Assembly (NCBI GenBank): GCA_023230565.1
Contig: JALNXD010000005.1
Coordinates: 51,387-115,386, forward strand
Direction of reading: 5' to 3'
DNA length: 64,000 nucleotides
DNA from: Syntrophales bacterium
GTDB taxonomy: Bacteria; Desulfobacterota; Syntrophia; Syntrophales; UBA2210
Shown: positions 44,984-54,346 of the stretch, piece after piece
How the letters are laid out: each line of letters starts with the position of its first letter
How positions within the stretch are numbered: the first letter of the stretch is position 1
Translations under genes and position numbers: made by a program
The notes under the pieces: model-generated
Database searches by the model: none
Told to the model about the DNA's origin: nothing
Seen by the model: the letters and a program-made list of their open reading frames with translations, nothing else

Positions 44984-45400
44984 ATGACATTACCTGAAAA
45001 ACCGCTGCCGGGAATCAACGCCGATACAAAATTTTTCTGGGAGGGGTGCAAATCTCAAACACTGACATTTCAAAAATGTGAGCAATGCGGTTATGTACGC
45101 TGGCCGCCCTCATTCATTTGTCCCGAGTGTCATTCCAAAAGAACAGAATTGATCAAATCATCGGGGAAAGGGAAAGTATACAGTTTTATCGTTTATCACA
45201 GGGCTTTTCATCCTGCATTCGAAAGGGAACTTCCTTATGTAGTGGCTATTGTGGAACTTGCTGAAGGTCCGCATTTACTTACAAATATTATAGAATGTCG
45301 ACCCTCGGATATAAAATGCGATATGCCTGTGGAAGTAGTATTTGAAAAAAGAAGCGAAGAAGTAAATCTTCCTCTTTTCAGGCCTTCGTTCCCGAAATAA
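44984..45400 (+). CDS. DUF35 OB-fold protein with zinc ribbon, thiolase partner
   Basis: 138 residues. The N-terminal rubredoxin-like zinc ribbon shows CEQCGYVRW and CPECHSKR (two CxxC pairs about 12 apart), followed by the OB-fold ACP/CoA-binding part with GKGKVYSFIVYHRAFHP. DUF35 proteins bind thiolase-fold enzymes and shape their CoA channel, as in archaeal HMG-CoA synthase/thiolase complexes and Ltp2-ChsH2. It starts three bases after the thiolase-fold gene, preceded by GAGGAGG, which supports one complex. Its conservation argues that the upstream gene is not dead. Confidence 0.85.
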   Translation: MTLPEKPLPGINADTKFFWEGCKSQTLTFQKCEQCGYVRWPPSFICPECHSKRTELIKSSGKGKVYSFIVYHRAFHPAFERELPYVVAIVELAEGPHLLTNIIECRPSDIKCDMPVEVVFEKRSEEVNLPLFRPSFPK

Positions 45401-45418
45401 ATGAACTAAAGAAAAGGC

Positions 45419-45781
45419 ATGGGCATGAACAGCCTTATCGATTTTATGCAGGAAAATCCTTATGCTGTAATGATAATTGCGCTCATTGCATTGCTGGCGC
45501 TGTATTTTCTGTTGAAGAAAGTCATGAAACTTTTTCTGATATTAGGAATCCTGCTGCTTGTTGTGGCAGGATATTACTACTATAAGGCGCCCGAAAAATT
45601 TCCCGTCACTATTCAAAGTACAGTGAAAGAGGTTAAAGATCATTCGGGAAAGCTCCTGGAAAAAAGCAGGGAAATGATAAAAGCGGGTAAACAGTATGTT
45701 CATAAAATAGATGGAATTGTCGAGAAAGGAAGTGCGCTGATTAGCGAAGAAAAAGAAGAAAAAGATTCTAGAGAAAATTAA
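45419..45781 (+). CDS. Small membrane protein of unknown function
   Basis: 120 residues; a second ATG two codons in (45425) may be the true start. Two adjacent hydrophobic segments (about 15-33 and 37-55) are followed by a soluble, charged tail ending in a run of Glu and Lys. I do not recognise the family. It lies 18 bases after the DUF35 gene and its end overlaps the convergent ferredoxin gene by 14 bases. It may belong to the thiolase operon or be a separate unit. Confidence 0.6.
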   Translation: MGMNSLIDFMQENPYAVMIIALIALLALYFLLKKVMKLFLILGILLLVVAGYYYYKAPEKFPVTIQSTVKEVKDHSGKLLEKSREMIKAGKQYVHKIDGIVEKGSALISEEKEEKDSREN

Positions 45782-46187
45782 TTTCCATGGCTCTTGCAGG
45801 GCATGCTTTGACGCAGATTGAACAGCCGCTACAGCGGTCCGAATCAAACATTACCTGCATTGTAGAAGGATCGATTGAAAGAGCACCTGTTGAACAGAAT
45901 GCCAGGCACGCACCGCAGTGAACACATCTGTCAAGATTGCGGGTCACACTTTTCGACAATGGCTCCACCCTGAGACCTGACTCTTTGAGATATCGTATTC
46001 CGCGGTCGAAATTTTTTTTTGTACCAGTCAGATCAAGTGCGAGAACTCCTTCCCGTTTAGGCAAAACACGGGCATGCAGAATATTAAAATCAAGATCGTA
46101 ATCCCGGGCGAGCCGGCACACTATAGGCTGATCAACGATTTCAGCTGTATAGCGGATAACTATTTTTTGAGAGTATTTTTCTTCCAT
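45768..46187 (-). CDS. NIL-domain 4Fe-4S ferredoxin
   Basis: 139 residues from ATG 46187; a GTG at 46220 overlapping the upstream stop (GTGA) would add 11. An N-terminal NIL domain (about 5-75, a ligand-binding fold first seen in methionine ABC ATPases) precedes a two-cluster ferredoxin with CVHCGACLAFC and CSGCSICVKAC. Such proteins are common in anaerobes; small amino acid binding by NIL is possible but unproven, and the electron partner is unknown. It overlaps the 3' end of the convergent membrane protein gene and follows an alpha/beta hydrolase gene. Confidence 0.85.
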   Translation of the reverse strand: MEEKYSQKIVIRYTAEIVDQPIVCRLARDYDLDFNILHARVLPKREGVLALDLTGTKKNFDRGIRYLKESGLRVEPLSKSVTRNLDRCVHCGACLAFCSTGALSIDPSTMQVMFDSDRCSGCSICVKACPARAMEINFL

Positions 46188-46216
46188 AGAATTGATTCCA
46201 TCGTAATTATAAGCAC

Positions 46217-46702
46217 TCACTCATAACATAAGAGGCGGTTCCAATCCAGCAGTTTAAAATTTTTTTCGATTGAATGGTTATCATCAATGATATTATATTC
46301 AAGGTTGGCAAATATTTCGGATGCGATTTCACGAACCGGATTGATCGGAACTACGTCATCTTTGCTTCCATGATATACTACGACCGGTATATTGAGGCGC
46401 TCCTTTCTGCAAGAGTTGAATTCCTGCAATTCGAGCGCGGGCGCAAGCAGAATTAATTTATTTACTTTATTACGGTTGTCGCAGGCGAATATGGAGGCCA
46501 TCAATCCTCCGAAACTTGAGCCTACAATTATCAAATTTTCTCTTTCTGAAAGAACTTCCTTTAATTTTGTCATTCTTGCCCGGAGAGGACCGTGATAATC
46601 TTCTACTATCATATCGGGATAATGCTCGCTGAAAAAAGTACCCTTTGTGCCTTTTCCGCTGCTTTCCAGACCGTGAATAAATACTCTGACGGGATTAGCC
46701 AT
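46217..46702 (-). CDS. Small alpha/beta hydrolase (YqiA-like esterase)
   Basis: 161 residues from ATG 46702, which gives MANPVRVFIHGLESSG; the frame extends 24 codons further without a conserved look. HGLESSGKGTKG is the oxyanion region, GSSFGG holds the nucleophilic Ser, GSKDDVVP the acid and DDNHSI the His, so the triad is complete. This size and opening match YqiA/UPF0227 esterases. Substrate unknown. It is transcribed with the ferredoxin gene downstream and is divergent from the DUF1015 gene. Confidence 0.8.
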   Translation of the reverse strand: MANPVRVFIHGLESSGKGTKGTFFSEHYPDMIVEDYHGPLRARMTKLKEVLSERENLIIVGSSFGGLMASIFACDNRNKVNKLILLAPALELQEFNSCRKERLNIPVVVYHGSKDDVVPINPVREIASEIFANLEYNIIDDNHSIEKNFKLLDWNRLLCYE

Positions 46703-46847
46703 GAAATGATCCCCTGTTGTTTTATTTTTGACATGTTTTTTATTGCTCATACTACTCAATGTAAAATTTTGCAATAGCCTTGGGTTTCAAAGTTATTGCT
46801 TTTGAGAATGGTTCTATGCTAGAGATTTCCGCGAATTTATAAGGAGT

Positions 46848-48095
46848 ATGACAATGAGCGAGATAAAACCGTTCAGAGCCGTAAGACCGAAAAAGGAATT
46901 CGTGAGGGAAGTGGCGTCTTGTGCCTATGATGTCGTGAATAGAAAGGAAGCAAAAAATCTTGCCCGCCGCAACCCAAAGAGTTTTCTTCATGTCGTAAAG
47001 TCAGAAATAGATTTGCCGGACACCATTGGAGCCTATGAAACGGCCGTATACGAGGCCGCCAGGAAAAGGCTCAAATCAATGATACAAAAAGGCTATTTTA
47101 TCAAGGAAGATGAGCCCTGTTTTTACATTTACAGGCAAAAACTGGGTGATCACATTCAGAATGGAATCGTTGCGTGTGTTTCATTGAAGGAGTACCAGTG
47201 CGGAAAGATAAAAAAACATGAATTAACCCGCTCAGAGAAGGAAATGGACAGAACTCGACACATTGATGTAGTGGGAGCTCAAACAGGTCCCGTATTTTTG
47301 ACGTATAAAAATAGTGAAAATATCGATGCACTTGTGAAATCTGCAATAAGAGAATTTCCGGAATATAATTTTACGGCCGATGACGAAATTACGCATACGG
47401 TATGGATAATTAAAGATAATGATGTAATATCTGAAATACAATACCAATTCTCACAACTTGATGCCCTCTACATAGCCGACGGACATCATCGCGCAGCTTC
47501 AGCGGCGACAGTAGCCAAATTGAGAGAGGAAAGAAATCACTTTCATACCGGGGCTGAAGAATATAATTGGATGATGTCCGTGCTGTTTCCCCATAACCAG
47601 CTTAAAATTCTTCCTTATAATAGAATTGTGAAAGATCTTGGAGGACTTGATCTTGAAGGGTTCATGCTAAAACTGAATGAAAATTTCGATATTTCATTTC
47701 CATATGAGGAAAAAATTCCGAACCAGCCACATGAATTCGGAATGTATATCAAGAAACACTGGTATAAACTTGCGATGAAAGATACGCTTCCTGCCGGATC
47801 GGGAATCGTTGAGTCGCTCGATGTATCCATTCTTCATGAAAAAGTACTGCACCCGATTCTCGGGATAGGTGATATGCGAAACGATCCGAGAATCGAATTT
47901 GTTGGAGGGATCAGGGGGACGAAAGAACTTGAAAATCTTGTTGATTCAGAAGAGTATGCAGTTGCTTTTTCACTTTATCCGACAGCTGTGAATCAATTGA
48001 TGGCTTTGGCCGATGCAGGTCTGATGATGCCGCCGAAATCAACATGGTTCGAACCGAAACTTCGAAGTGGAATATTTGTTCACTGTCTGGATTGA
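46848..48095 (+). CDS. DUF1015 family protein
   Basis: 415 residues, the full length of the family. Landmarks are IKPFRAVRP near the start, YDVVNRKEA, a YIADGHHRAAS motif resembling the ParB/sulfiredoxin loop, and the C-terminal MPPKSTWFEPKLRSG. No function can be given beyond the family name; the GHHR motif suggests a nucleotide or phosphate-handling site. The start has AAGGAG just before the ATG. It is divergent from the hydrolase gene. Confidence 0.85.
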   Translation: MTMSEIKPFRAVRPKKEFVREVASCAYDVVNRKEAKNLARRNPKSFLHVVKSEIDLPDTIGAYETAVYEAARKRLKSMIQKGYFIKEDEPCFYIYRQKLGDHIQNGIVACVSLKEYQCGKIKKHELTRSEKEMDRTRHIDVVGAQTGPVFLTYKNSENIDALVKSAIREFPEYNFTADDEITHTVWIIKDNDVISEIQYQFSQLDALYIADGHHRAASAATVAKLREERNHFHTGAEEYNWMMSVLFPHNQLKILPYNRIVKDLGGLDLEGFMLKLNENFDISFPYEEKIPNQPHEFGMYIKKHWYKLAMKDTLPAGSGIVESLDVSILHEKVLHPILGIGDMRNDPRIEFVGGIRGTKELENLVDSEEYAVAFSLYPTAVNQLMALADAGLMMPPKSTWFEPKLRSGIFVHCLD

Positions 48096-48414
48096 AGTTT
48101 TTGGAGCCATTTTTTTTTATATTCAAAGGATGACTTTCTTTTCTCATATACTATGATTTTTTTTGCGAATTGTCGCGTATCGATAAAAAAAACATTGCCA
48201 AAAATGTATTTACTAATTAGGATAAGCATGCTTTTAATGTGGAAAGGTTTTCATTGCGGTTCTCCGATTTCAGGAGATGGTTCCGAAGGGGCTTGGGAAT
48301 TAAAAACATAAAACAGAATGCTCAGACACTATTCTTGCGGATGTACAGCAGTAAAAATTTTAAATATAGCCCGTGTGTAAAACGGCTGTTAATTTAAAAG
48401 GAGAGGAGGACGGA
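48096..48414. other. Intergenic region upstream of the universal stress gene
   Basis: About 320 bases, AT-rich at the start with several poly-T/poly-A runs. It contains the promoter-like sequence at 48195-48223 and a small hairpin TCTCC/GGAGA (48261-48277). No open frame looks coding. Confidence 0.5.
48195..48223 (+). promoter_or_regulatory. Possible sigma-70 promoter for the Usp gene
   Basis: TTGCCA (48195-48200) and TAGGAT (48218-48223) are separated by 17 bases. The first matches TTGACA at five of six positions, the second TATAAT at four. It would give a leader of about 185 bases including a small hairpin. Confidence 0.4.
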
Positions 48415-48810
48415 ATGAAAATAATTGTGGGTTATGAAGGATCAAGAATGTCGCATATGGCGCTCGACCTGGCAAAGAAACATGCAAAAGCGTTCGGGGC
48501 GGAAGTTACGGTCATCACATCTCTCGAAGGAGGACGGGCGGATAAAATCGAGGATATAGAAGCAGCAAAGAATGGGCTTGAATATGCTGAAGAACTTTTG
48601 AAAAGGGAGGGCATAGAAAGTAAATCGCACCTTTTGATTCATGGTCTTTCTCCAGGTGAAGACATCGTGGACTTTGCGAAAGAGCAAAACGCAGACGAGA
48701 TTATCGTCGGAGTGAAAATGAAATCCAAAGTAGGGAAATTTCTGCTTGGTTCAAATGCACAGTACGTCATACTTAATGCCCACTGTCCGGTAGTAACTAT
48801 AAAATTATAA
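48415..48810 (+). CDS. Universal stress protein A family
   Basis: 131 residues from ATG 48415, preceded by a strong AAGGAGAGGAGGA site. A Rossmann-like Usp fold begins MKIIVGYEGS. The ATP-binding motif G-2x-G-9x-G-(S/T) is visible near the C-terminus as GVKMKSKVGKFLLGSNAQYV, so it is likely of the nucleotide-binding class. The role is in stress or energy-state sensing; its target is unknown. A clear terminator follows. Confidence 0.9.
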   Translation: MKIIVGYEGSRMSHMALDLAKKHAKAFGAEVTVITSLEGGRADKIEDIEAAKNGLEYAEELLKREGIESKSHLLIHGLSPGEDIVDFAKEQNADEIIVGVKMKSKVGKFLLGSNAQYVILNAHCPVVTIKL

Positions 48811-48857
48811 AAAAAGGGGGGGAATCCTGCGTATTCAAGGATACCCCCTTTTTTTTA
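48811..48857 (+). terminator. Terminator after the Usp gene
   Basis: A run of As and seven Gs pairs with CCCCC and a long T run (48844-48856). An inner ATCCT/AGGAT helix (48824-48828 with 48838-48842) extends the stem. The A and T flanks are nearly symmetric, so it could also work on the other strand. Confidence 0.85.
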
Positions 48858-48944
48858 AGATAACTGCCCTCCGCATATATAATTTTTCCCTGTTCGAATT
48901 TTCTGATATATACTTCCCGTTTTATTACGTGAGGTGATGATAAA

Positions 48945-49898
48945 ATGAAGTGCTCACTTGCGCATTCCTTTAATATTATTGTTATTCTCGGTCCGACGGC
49001 ATCGGGAAAAACGGAACTTGCGGTTCGACTTGCATATGATATCGGAGGTGAGATACTTTCCGGAGATTCCCGTCAGGTATACCGGGGCATGGATCTGGGT
49101 ACGGGAAAGGACCTTCATGCGTTTAAATTGAAGGAAAAGACGATTCCGTACCATCTCATCGATATAGTTGATCCCGTGTACGAGTATAATCTTTTTGAAT
49201 ATCAGAAGGAATTTTACCGTGCTTTCGAGGAGATACAAAACCGTCGTGCTATTCCCATACTGGCAGGCGGGTCCGGACTTTATATCGAGTCTGTGATAAC
49301 AGGATACGATATGGTACACGTAGCGCCCGATCCAGCATTTCACCGCGAACTCGAAAAATATGATATGGAGCTGCTTCGGAGACGGTATTTGGATCTTCAT
49401 CCGGCACTCCATAATATTACCGATCTAAGGGATAGAAAGAGACTTATACGGGCAATCGAAATCGAGGAAAGAAGCCGGGAAGAAAGGCAGGTTCAAAAAG
49501 ATGCCGAGCCTCTCATTCGTCCTTTTGTAACAGGCGTGAGAATTCGCAGAAACATTCTCCACGAGCGAATCATGAATCGTCTTTTAGACCGACTCGATCA
49601 AGGCATGATCGAAGAGGTGGAAAAACTGCGAAGTGGCGGGTTATGCTGGGAAAAAATTGACTATTTCGGTTTAGAGTACCGGTATATAGGACAATATTTA
49701 CAGGGCATACTCAGCTACAAGGAAATGATAGAGGTGCTTGCAACCCGCATCCGCCAATTCGCAAAAAGACAGGAAACATGGTTCCGGCGGATGGAAAGAA
49801 AAGGAATTGTCATCCACTGGTTCGATTTTGGCGATTATCGTGCCCTTGCGAATCTGATTGAAACACATGTAATAAAATATCATGGAAACACGATCTGA
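48945..49898 (+). CDS. miaA: tRNA dimethylallyltransferase MiaA
   Basis: 317 residues. MiaA adds a dimethylallyl group to A37 of tRNAs reading UNN codons. The P-loop GPTASGKTELA, the substrate motif SGDSRQVYRGMDLGTGK, LAGGSGLYIES and the tail KRQETWFRR are all present. The DMAPP it uses comes from the MEP pathway of which dxr and ispG are in this window. Its last 17 bases overlap the next gene. Confidence 0.95.
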   Translation: MKCSLAHSFNIIVILGPTASGKTELAVRLAYDIGGEILSGDSRQVYRGMDLGTGKDLHAFKLKEKTIPYHLIDIVDPVYEYNLFEYQKEFYRAFEEIQNRRAIPILAGGSGLYIESVITGYDMVHVAPDPAFHRELEKYDMELLRRRYLDLHPALHNITDLRDRKRLIRAIEIEERSREERQVQKDAEPLIRPFVTGVRIRRNILHERIMNRLLDRLDQGMIEEVEKLRSGGLCWEKIDYFGLEYRYIGQYLQGILSYKEMIEVLATRIRQFAKRQETWFRRMERKGIVIHWFDFGDYRALANLIETHVIKYHGNTI

Positions 49899-51315
49899 AG
49901 ATATCAACAATAAACAACCTGCTGCGCCGCCTGAAACGATACAAAAATATCTGGATCATTACGGGTCATGCATTAAATGGCATGCAGCAGCGCCTTCATT
50001 GAAGGGAATAGAAAACGTGGTAGTGATTCCGGCATTGGCCGAATCGGAGAGCTTGTTTAAAACACTCGGAAGTCTTTCCCGGAATAGCCCGGTGGAATTG
50101 AAGAAAACATTGGTTCTTTGTGTTATTAATAACAGAAAATCCGACGGGGACAGCAACTCCGATTATAAAGACAACCGGACAACTTTAAAGTTATTGGACA
50201 GTATCGTAACGAAAGTGCCTGGAAGGCTGGACAGATCTGAGATAAGAGAGATTTTCGAAAGAAAACTTCAGATAGGCTACATTGATGCATCTTCTCCGGG
50301 ACTGGAGCTCCCGGCTGAAAAAGGGGGAGTCGGACTCGCCAGAAAAATCGGAATGGATGCCTCTCTGACCTTCTTCGATTATGGTGTTCAGTCTCCTAAA
50401 CTGATCTTTTCTCTGGATGCCGATACTCTGGTCGATACCGGTTACCTTTCCACAATACGAAACAGATTTGTGCAAGGCCGCATCTCTGCTGCGGTAATCG
50501 CTTTTTCCCATCAGCCGAACGAAGACGGTAATCTGAATGATGCGATTTTGTGGTATGAAACATTTATGCGCTACTATACTCTTGGCCTGGAATATGCGTG
50601 TTCGCCATATGCCTATCATTCAATAGGATCTGCAATAGTATCAACCGCAGAGGCATATGTATCGGTGCGGGGAATGAGCGTACGTGATGCAGGTGAAGAT
50701 TTTCATTATTTAAATAAACTTGCAAAAGCGGTTACGCTTTCAAAGATCGAGGATATTCGCGTGTATCCGTCATCGCGTGTTTCCTGCCGCGTACCTTTTG
50801 GAACCGGGAAAACAATCGCCCGATTGCAAAAAGACCGTTCATCAAGGTACAAGGTCTATGCTCCTGAAATATTTACCATTCTCAAACGTTGGCTTGAATG
50901 TTTGCAGCATCATGCGCAAGAAGACGGAATGTTTCTTCTTAAGAGGGCGGATACAATAAGCGCAGCCCTCACCGAGTTTCTTGTAAAGGAAAATTTTCCG
51001 GTGATATGGACAAAATTACGCAAGAATAGCAGCAAAAAAAACGTAACGATACGTCATGCCATGACATGGTTCGATGCCCTGAAAACTTTCAGACTTGTAC
51101 GATATATGACACACCACGGGTATCCTGCGGTTGACATGTACCCTGCGCTTGCGCACATTCTTGCGTTAAGAGGAGTAAATCCGCCGGGTGGCATTGATGA
51201 AATGCCCCTTCCCGCCAGAGAGACACGGAAAGTCGTCCTGGATATTTTGAGAAAACAGGAAAAGCTGTGTCCTGCGAATGTGGAGGCGGATATGCACGAA
51301 AATCCAGCCTATTAA
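49882..51315 (+). CDS. GT2-like glycosyltransferase of unknown specificity
   Basis: 477 residues. The central part shows FSLDADTLVD, a DxD-type motif of GT-A enzymes, after a VVVIPALAESESLFKTL opening like that of family 2 transferases. RDAGEDFHYLNKLAK resembles the (Q/E)DxxxxxR acceptor region. There is no obvious membrane segment. It overlaps miaA by 17 bases and precedes ispG by 67. The glycan made is unknown. Confidence 0.6.
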   Translation: METRSEDINNKQPAAPPETIQKYLDHYGSCIKWHAAAPSLKGIENVVVIPALAESESLFKTLGSLSRNSPVELKKTLVLCVINNRKSDGDSNSDYKDNRTTLKLLDSIVTKVPGRLDRSEIREIFERKLQIGYIDASSPGLELPAEKGGVGLARKIGMDASLTFFDYGVQSPKLIFSLDADTLVDTGYLSTIRNRFVQGRISAAVIAFSHQPNEDGNLNDAILWYETFMRYYTLGLEYACSPYAYHSIGSAIVSTAEAYVSVRGMSVRDAGEDFHYLNKLAKAVTLSKIEDIRVYPSSRVSCRVPFGTGKTIARLQKDRSSRYKVYAPEIFTILKRWLECLQHHAQEDGMFLLKRADTISAALTEFLVKENFPVIWTKLRKNSSKKNVTIRHAMTWFDALKTFRLVRYMTHHGYPAVDMYPALAHILALRGVNPPGGIDEMPLPARETRKVVLDILRKQEKLCPANVEADMHENPAY

Positions 51316-51382
51316 TTATTGATCGATATTTTACAATCATGTTATAGACACACACAGTTACAAGGCGGGTGCAACAGCAGGC

Positions 51383-52462
51383 ATGAAAGAAAAGAGAAAA
51401 AAAACAAATGCAATTTTCATCGGCTCTGTAAAAATCGGTGACGGAGCCCCAGTGACCGTTCAATCGATGACCTCAACCGATACGAGGGACGTAGCGTCAA
51501 CTGCGGCACAAATTAATCGGATGCAAGAAGCGGGCTGTGAAATAGTGCGCGTCGCAGTTGTTGATATGAAGGCAGCCGATGCTGTCAGTGAAATACAACA
51601 GAGAATAAATATTCCGCTAATTGCCGATATTCACTTTGATTACCGGCTCGCGCTGAGAGTTCTTGAACGGGGTGCAGATGCAATAAGAATAAATCCTGGA
51701 AATATCGACAGGGAACACTTGCTTGCCGTGATCAGAACCGCACGTGACAGAGATATCCCGATTCGGATTGGTATTAATTCAGGTTCACTTGAAAAAGATA
51801 TTCTTGCCCGTCATGGAGGACCCACTTCCTCGGCTCTTGTAGAGAGTGCACTCAGAAATGCGGCGTTTTTCGAAGAACAGGATTTTCATTTAATTAAGCT
51901 CTCTTTGAAATCGTCTCATGTACCAACCATGATCGATGCCTATCGCCAGATTTCGAAAAGGACGGAACATCCCCTTCACCTCGGAGTAACCGAGGCAGGA
52001 GGCTTGCTTCATTCAGCTATAAAATCTTCGATCGGGTTGGGGGTGCTCCTGCACGAAGGGATCGGAGACACAATCCGCGTGTCAGTCACAGGCGATCCTG
52101 TACAGGAGATACCGGTTGCATATGGAATACTGAGGGCGCTTGACATCCGGAAGGTGGGTCCTGATATAATTTCCTGTCCTACCTGCGGCCGTTGTGAAAT
52201 AGATCTTCCCGCGCTTGCCGCGAAAGTAGAGGACCGTCTTGACGGAATGAAAAATTACATGAAGATCGCCTTGATGGGATGCGTTGTCAATGGCCCCGGG
52301 GAAGCTGCCGAAGCTGATATTGGAATCGCAGGAGGGCGGCATTCGGGAGTGCTTTTCAAAAAAGGTAAAGTAATTCGAAAGATACAAGAAAATGAATTTG
52401 TTGATGTGTTAATGGATGAAATTCATGCTATGGTGATGCAGTCCGAGAAAAAAGAAGACTAA
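51383..52462 (+). CDS. ispG: 4-hydroxy-3-methylbut-2-en-1-yl diphosphate synthase (flavodoxin/ferredoxin)
   Basis: 359 residues. IspG (GcpE) makes HMBPP from MEcPP, the second-last MEP-pathway step. PVTVQSMTSTDT near the start, NPGNI and the cluster-binding cysteines in CPTCGRC and MGCVVNGPGEA are visible. It has the usual two-domain bacterial form. A functional MEP pathway fits with dxr and uppS at 13849-16556. Confidence 0.96.
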   Translation: MKEKRKKTNAIFIGSVKIGDGAPVTVQSMTSTDTRDVASTAAQINRMQEAGCEIVRVAVVDMKAADAVSEIQQRINIPLIADIHFDYRLALRVLERGADAIRINPGNIDREHLLAVIRTARDRDIPIRIGINSGSLEKDILARHGGPTSSALVESALRNAAFFEEQDFHLIKLSLKSSHVPTMIDAYRQISKRTEHPLHLGVTEAGGLLHSAIKSSIGLGVLLHEGIGDTIRVSVTGDPVQEIPVAYGILRALDIRKVGPDIISCPTCGRCEIDLPALAAKVEDRLDGMKNYMKIALMGCVVNGPGEAAEADIGIAGGRHSGVLFKKGKVIRKIQENEFVDVLMDEIHAMVMQSEKKED

Positions 52463-52508
52463 AATCTTCAGAGCTGCATTATTAAGAAAGAATATAAAGG
52501 AGAACACA

Positions 52509-54236
52509 ATGCGGTATTCGGAAATGCTGCTGCCCACGACAAAGGAAACTCCTTCTGACGCTGAGATTGTGAGTCATCAGCTGATGCTTCGGGCGGGAAT
52601 GATACGAAAATTAGCCGGTGGTATATACTCATACCTTCCGCTGGGTTATAAAATAATTAAAAAGATAGAAGCAATAATAAGAGAAGAAATGGATCGTGCC
52701 GGCGGACAGGAAATTTTCATGCCGGCAGTACAGCCGGCCGAACTATGGCAGCAGTCGGGGCGCTGGAATAAATATGGTAAAGAGCTTTTACGTTTCAAAG
52801 ACAGACATAACAGAGACTACTGCATAGGACCGACGCATGAAGAAGTAGTCACCGATATTGTGCGTAACGAAATTCAGACATACAGACAACTTCCACTCAA
52901 TTTATATCAAATACAAACGAAGTTCAGAGACGAGATACGCCCCCGTTTCGGGGTGATGAGAAGCAGGGAATTCAGTATGAAAGATGCATACAGCTTCGAC
53001 CGTAACGAACAGGGAGCCGCTCTGAGCTACAGGAAGATGTTTCACGCATACGAAAGAATATTCAAACGCTGCGGATTCCGGTTCAGGGCCGTAGAAGCTG
53101 ACAGCGGCAACATTGGCGGCAGTTATTCCCATGAATTCATGGTTACGGCCGATTCGGGAGAAGATGCCATGATATACTGCACCTCATGCAACTATGCTGC
53201 GAATCTCGAAAAGGCGGAAGCGGCAAAACCGGAACTTCAGCCGGCAAATGAAAAAGAATTGCTTCCCTGTGAGGAGGTATATACGCCCGATGTAAAAAAT
53301 ATCGAAGAAGTGAGCGAATTTCTTTCGGTAAGGCCTGGCGATGTCGTAAAGACGCTGATTTTTACTGCAGACAACGAGACACTTGCCGTTCTGATAAGAG
53401 GGGATAAAGACGTTAATGAAATAAAGCTCAATAATTTTTTGAATGCTGAAAGCCTCGAACTGGCAACTGATGAAATAATTTACAAGACAACAGGATCACC
53501 ACGGGGTTTTGCCGGTCCTATCGGACTGAAATGCCGGATTTTGGCTGATTATTCACTTATCGGCATGAAAAATTTTGTTATCGGTGCAAATAAGGAAAAT
53601 TACCACAGAAAAAATTGCAATGCAGGACGGGATTTCACCATCCACGAGTATGCCGATCTCAAGATCGTAAGCGAATCCGATCGCTGCCCGCGCTGCAAAG
53701 GAGAAATGCAGCTCGCCCGCGGAATAGAAGTGGGACATGTGTTCAAACTGGGAGAAAAATACAGCAAGGCTATGAATGCGACCTTCCTGGATGATGATGG
53801 CAAAGAAAAATACATGATAATGGGCTGTTATGGGATTGGCGTAAGCAGAATGGCAGCGGCCAGTATTGAACAGAGCCATGATGACGATGGAATCATCTGG
53901 CCCATGTCGATAACTCCTTTTCAGATAATTGTCACTCCTGTCAACATGAATGATGAGGAAATAGCGAAACAGTCAGAGGCAATATATGCTCGTTTAAAGG
54001 AGCGGGGTCTGGAGGTACTCTTCGATGACAGAGATGAACGGGCAGGTGTGAAGTTTAAGGATGCCGATCTCATTGGAATTCCCATCAGGATAACTGTAGG
54101 AGCGAAGCGGCTGAAAGAGGGAAACGTTGAGGTTAAATTCAGAGATAGAAAAGAATTGATTACTGTTCCCCTCGGTGAAATCGAGACCTTTATCGATGAG
54201 GCGGTAAGAAGCAGAATTGAGGAATGCGAGGCCTGA
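52509..54236 (+). CDS. proS: Prolyl-tRNA synthetase, bacterial type
   Basis: 575 residues, class II. Motif 2 includes FRDEIRPRFGVMRSREF; motif 3 is MGCYGIGVSRMAAA. The editing (INS) domain lies between motifs 2 and 3, about residues 240-400, and marks the bacterial type. The ATG at 52509 has AAAGGAGAA upstream. It is close behind ispG, a common neighbour pairing. tRNA-Pro(TGG), one of its substrates, is encoded at 58666. Confidence 0.96.
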   Translation: MRYSEMLLPTTKETPSDAEIVSHQLMLRAGMIRKLAGGIYSYLPLGYKIIKKIEAIIREEMDRAGGQEIFMPAVQPAELWQQSGRWNKYGKELLRFKDRHNRDYCIGPTHEEVVTDIVRNEIQTYRQLPLNLYQIQTKFRDEIRPRFGVMRSREFSMKDAYSFDRNEQGAALSYRKMFHAYERIFKRCGFRFRAVEADSGNIGGSYSHEFMVTADSGEDAMIYCTSCNYAANLEKAEAAKPELQPANEKELLPCEEVYTPDVKNIEEVSEFLSVRPGDVVKTLIFTADNETLAVLIRGDKDVNEIKLNNFLNAESLELATDEIIYKTTGSPRGFAGPIGLKCRILADYSLIGMKNFVIGANKENYHRKNCNAGRDFTIHEYADLKIVSESDRCPRCKGEMQLARGIEVGHVFKLGEKYSKAMNATFLDDDGKEKYMIMGCYGIGVSRMAAASIEQSHDDDGIIWPMSITPFQIIVTPVNMNDEEIAKQSEAIYARLKERGLEVLFDDRDERAGVKFKDADLIGIPIRITVGAKRLKEGNVEVKFRDRKELITVPLGEIETFIDEAVRSRIEECEA

Positions 54237-54346
54237 AATTGAGAAAATAGAAAGTACTGAAATAGCAGGTAATGTGATGAAGCATTTTTCCGATAATCAA
54301 TAATCAACGAGTATATCGAAATAACGAATCAGTAGGGCAGGTGTTC

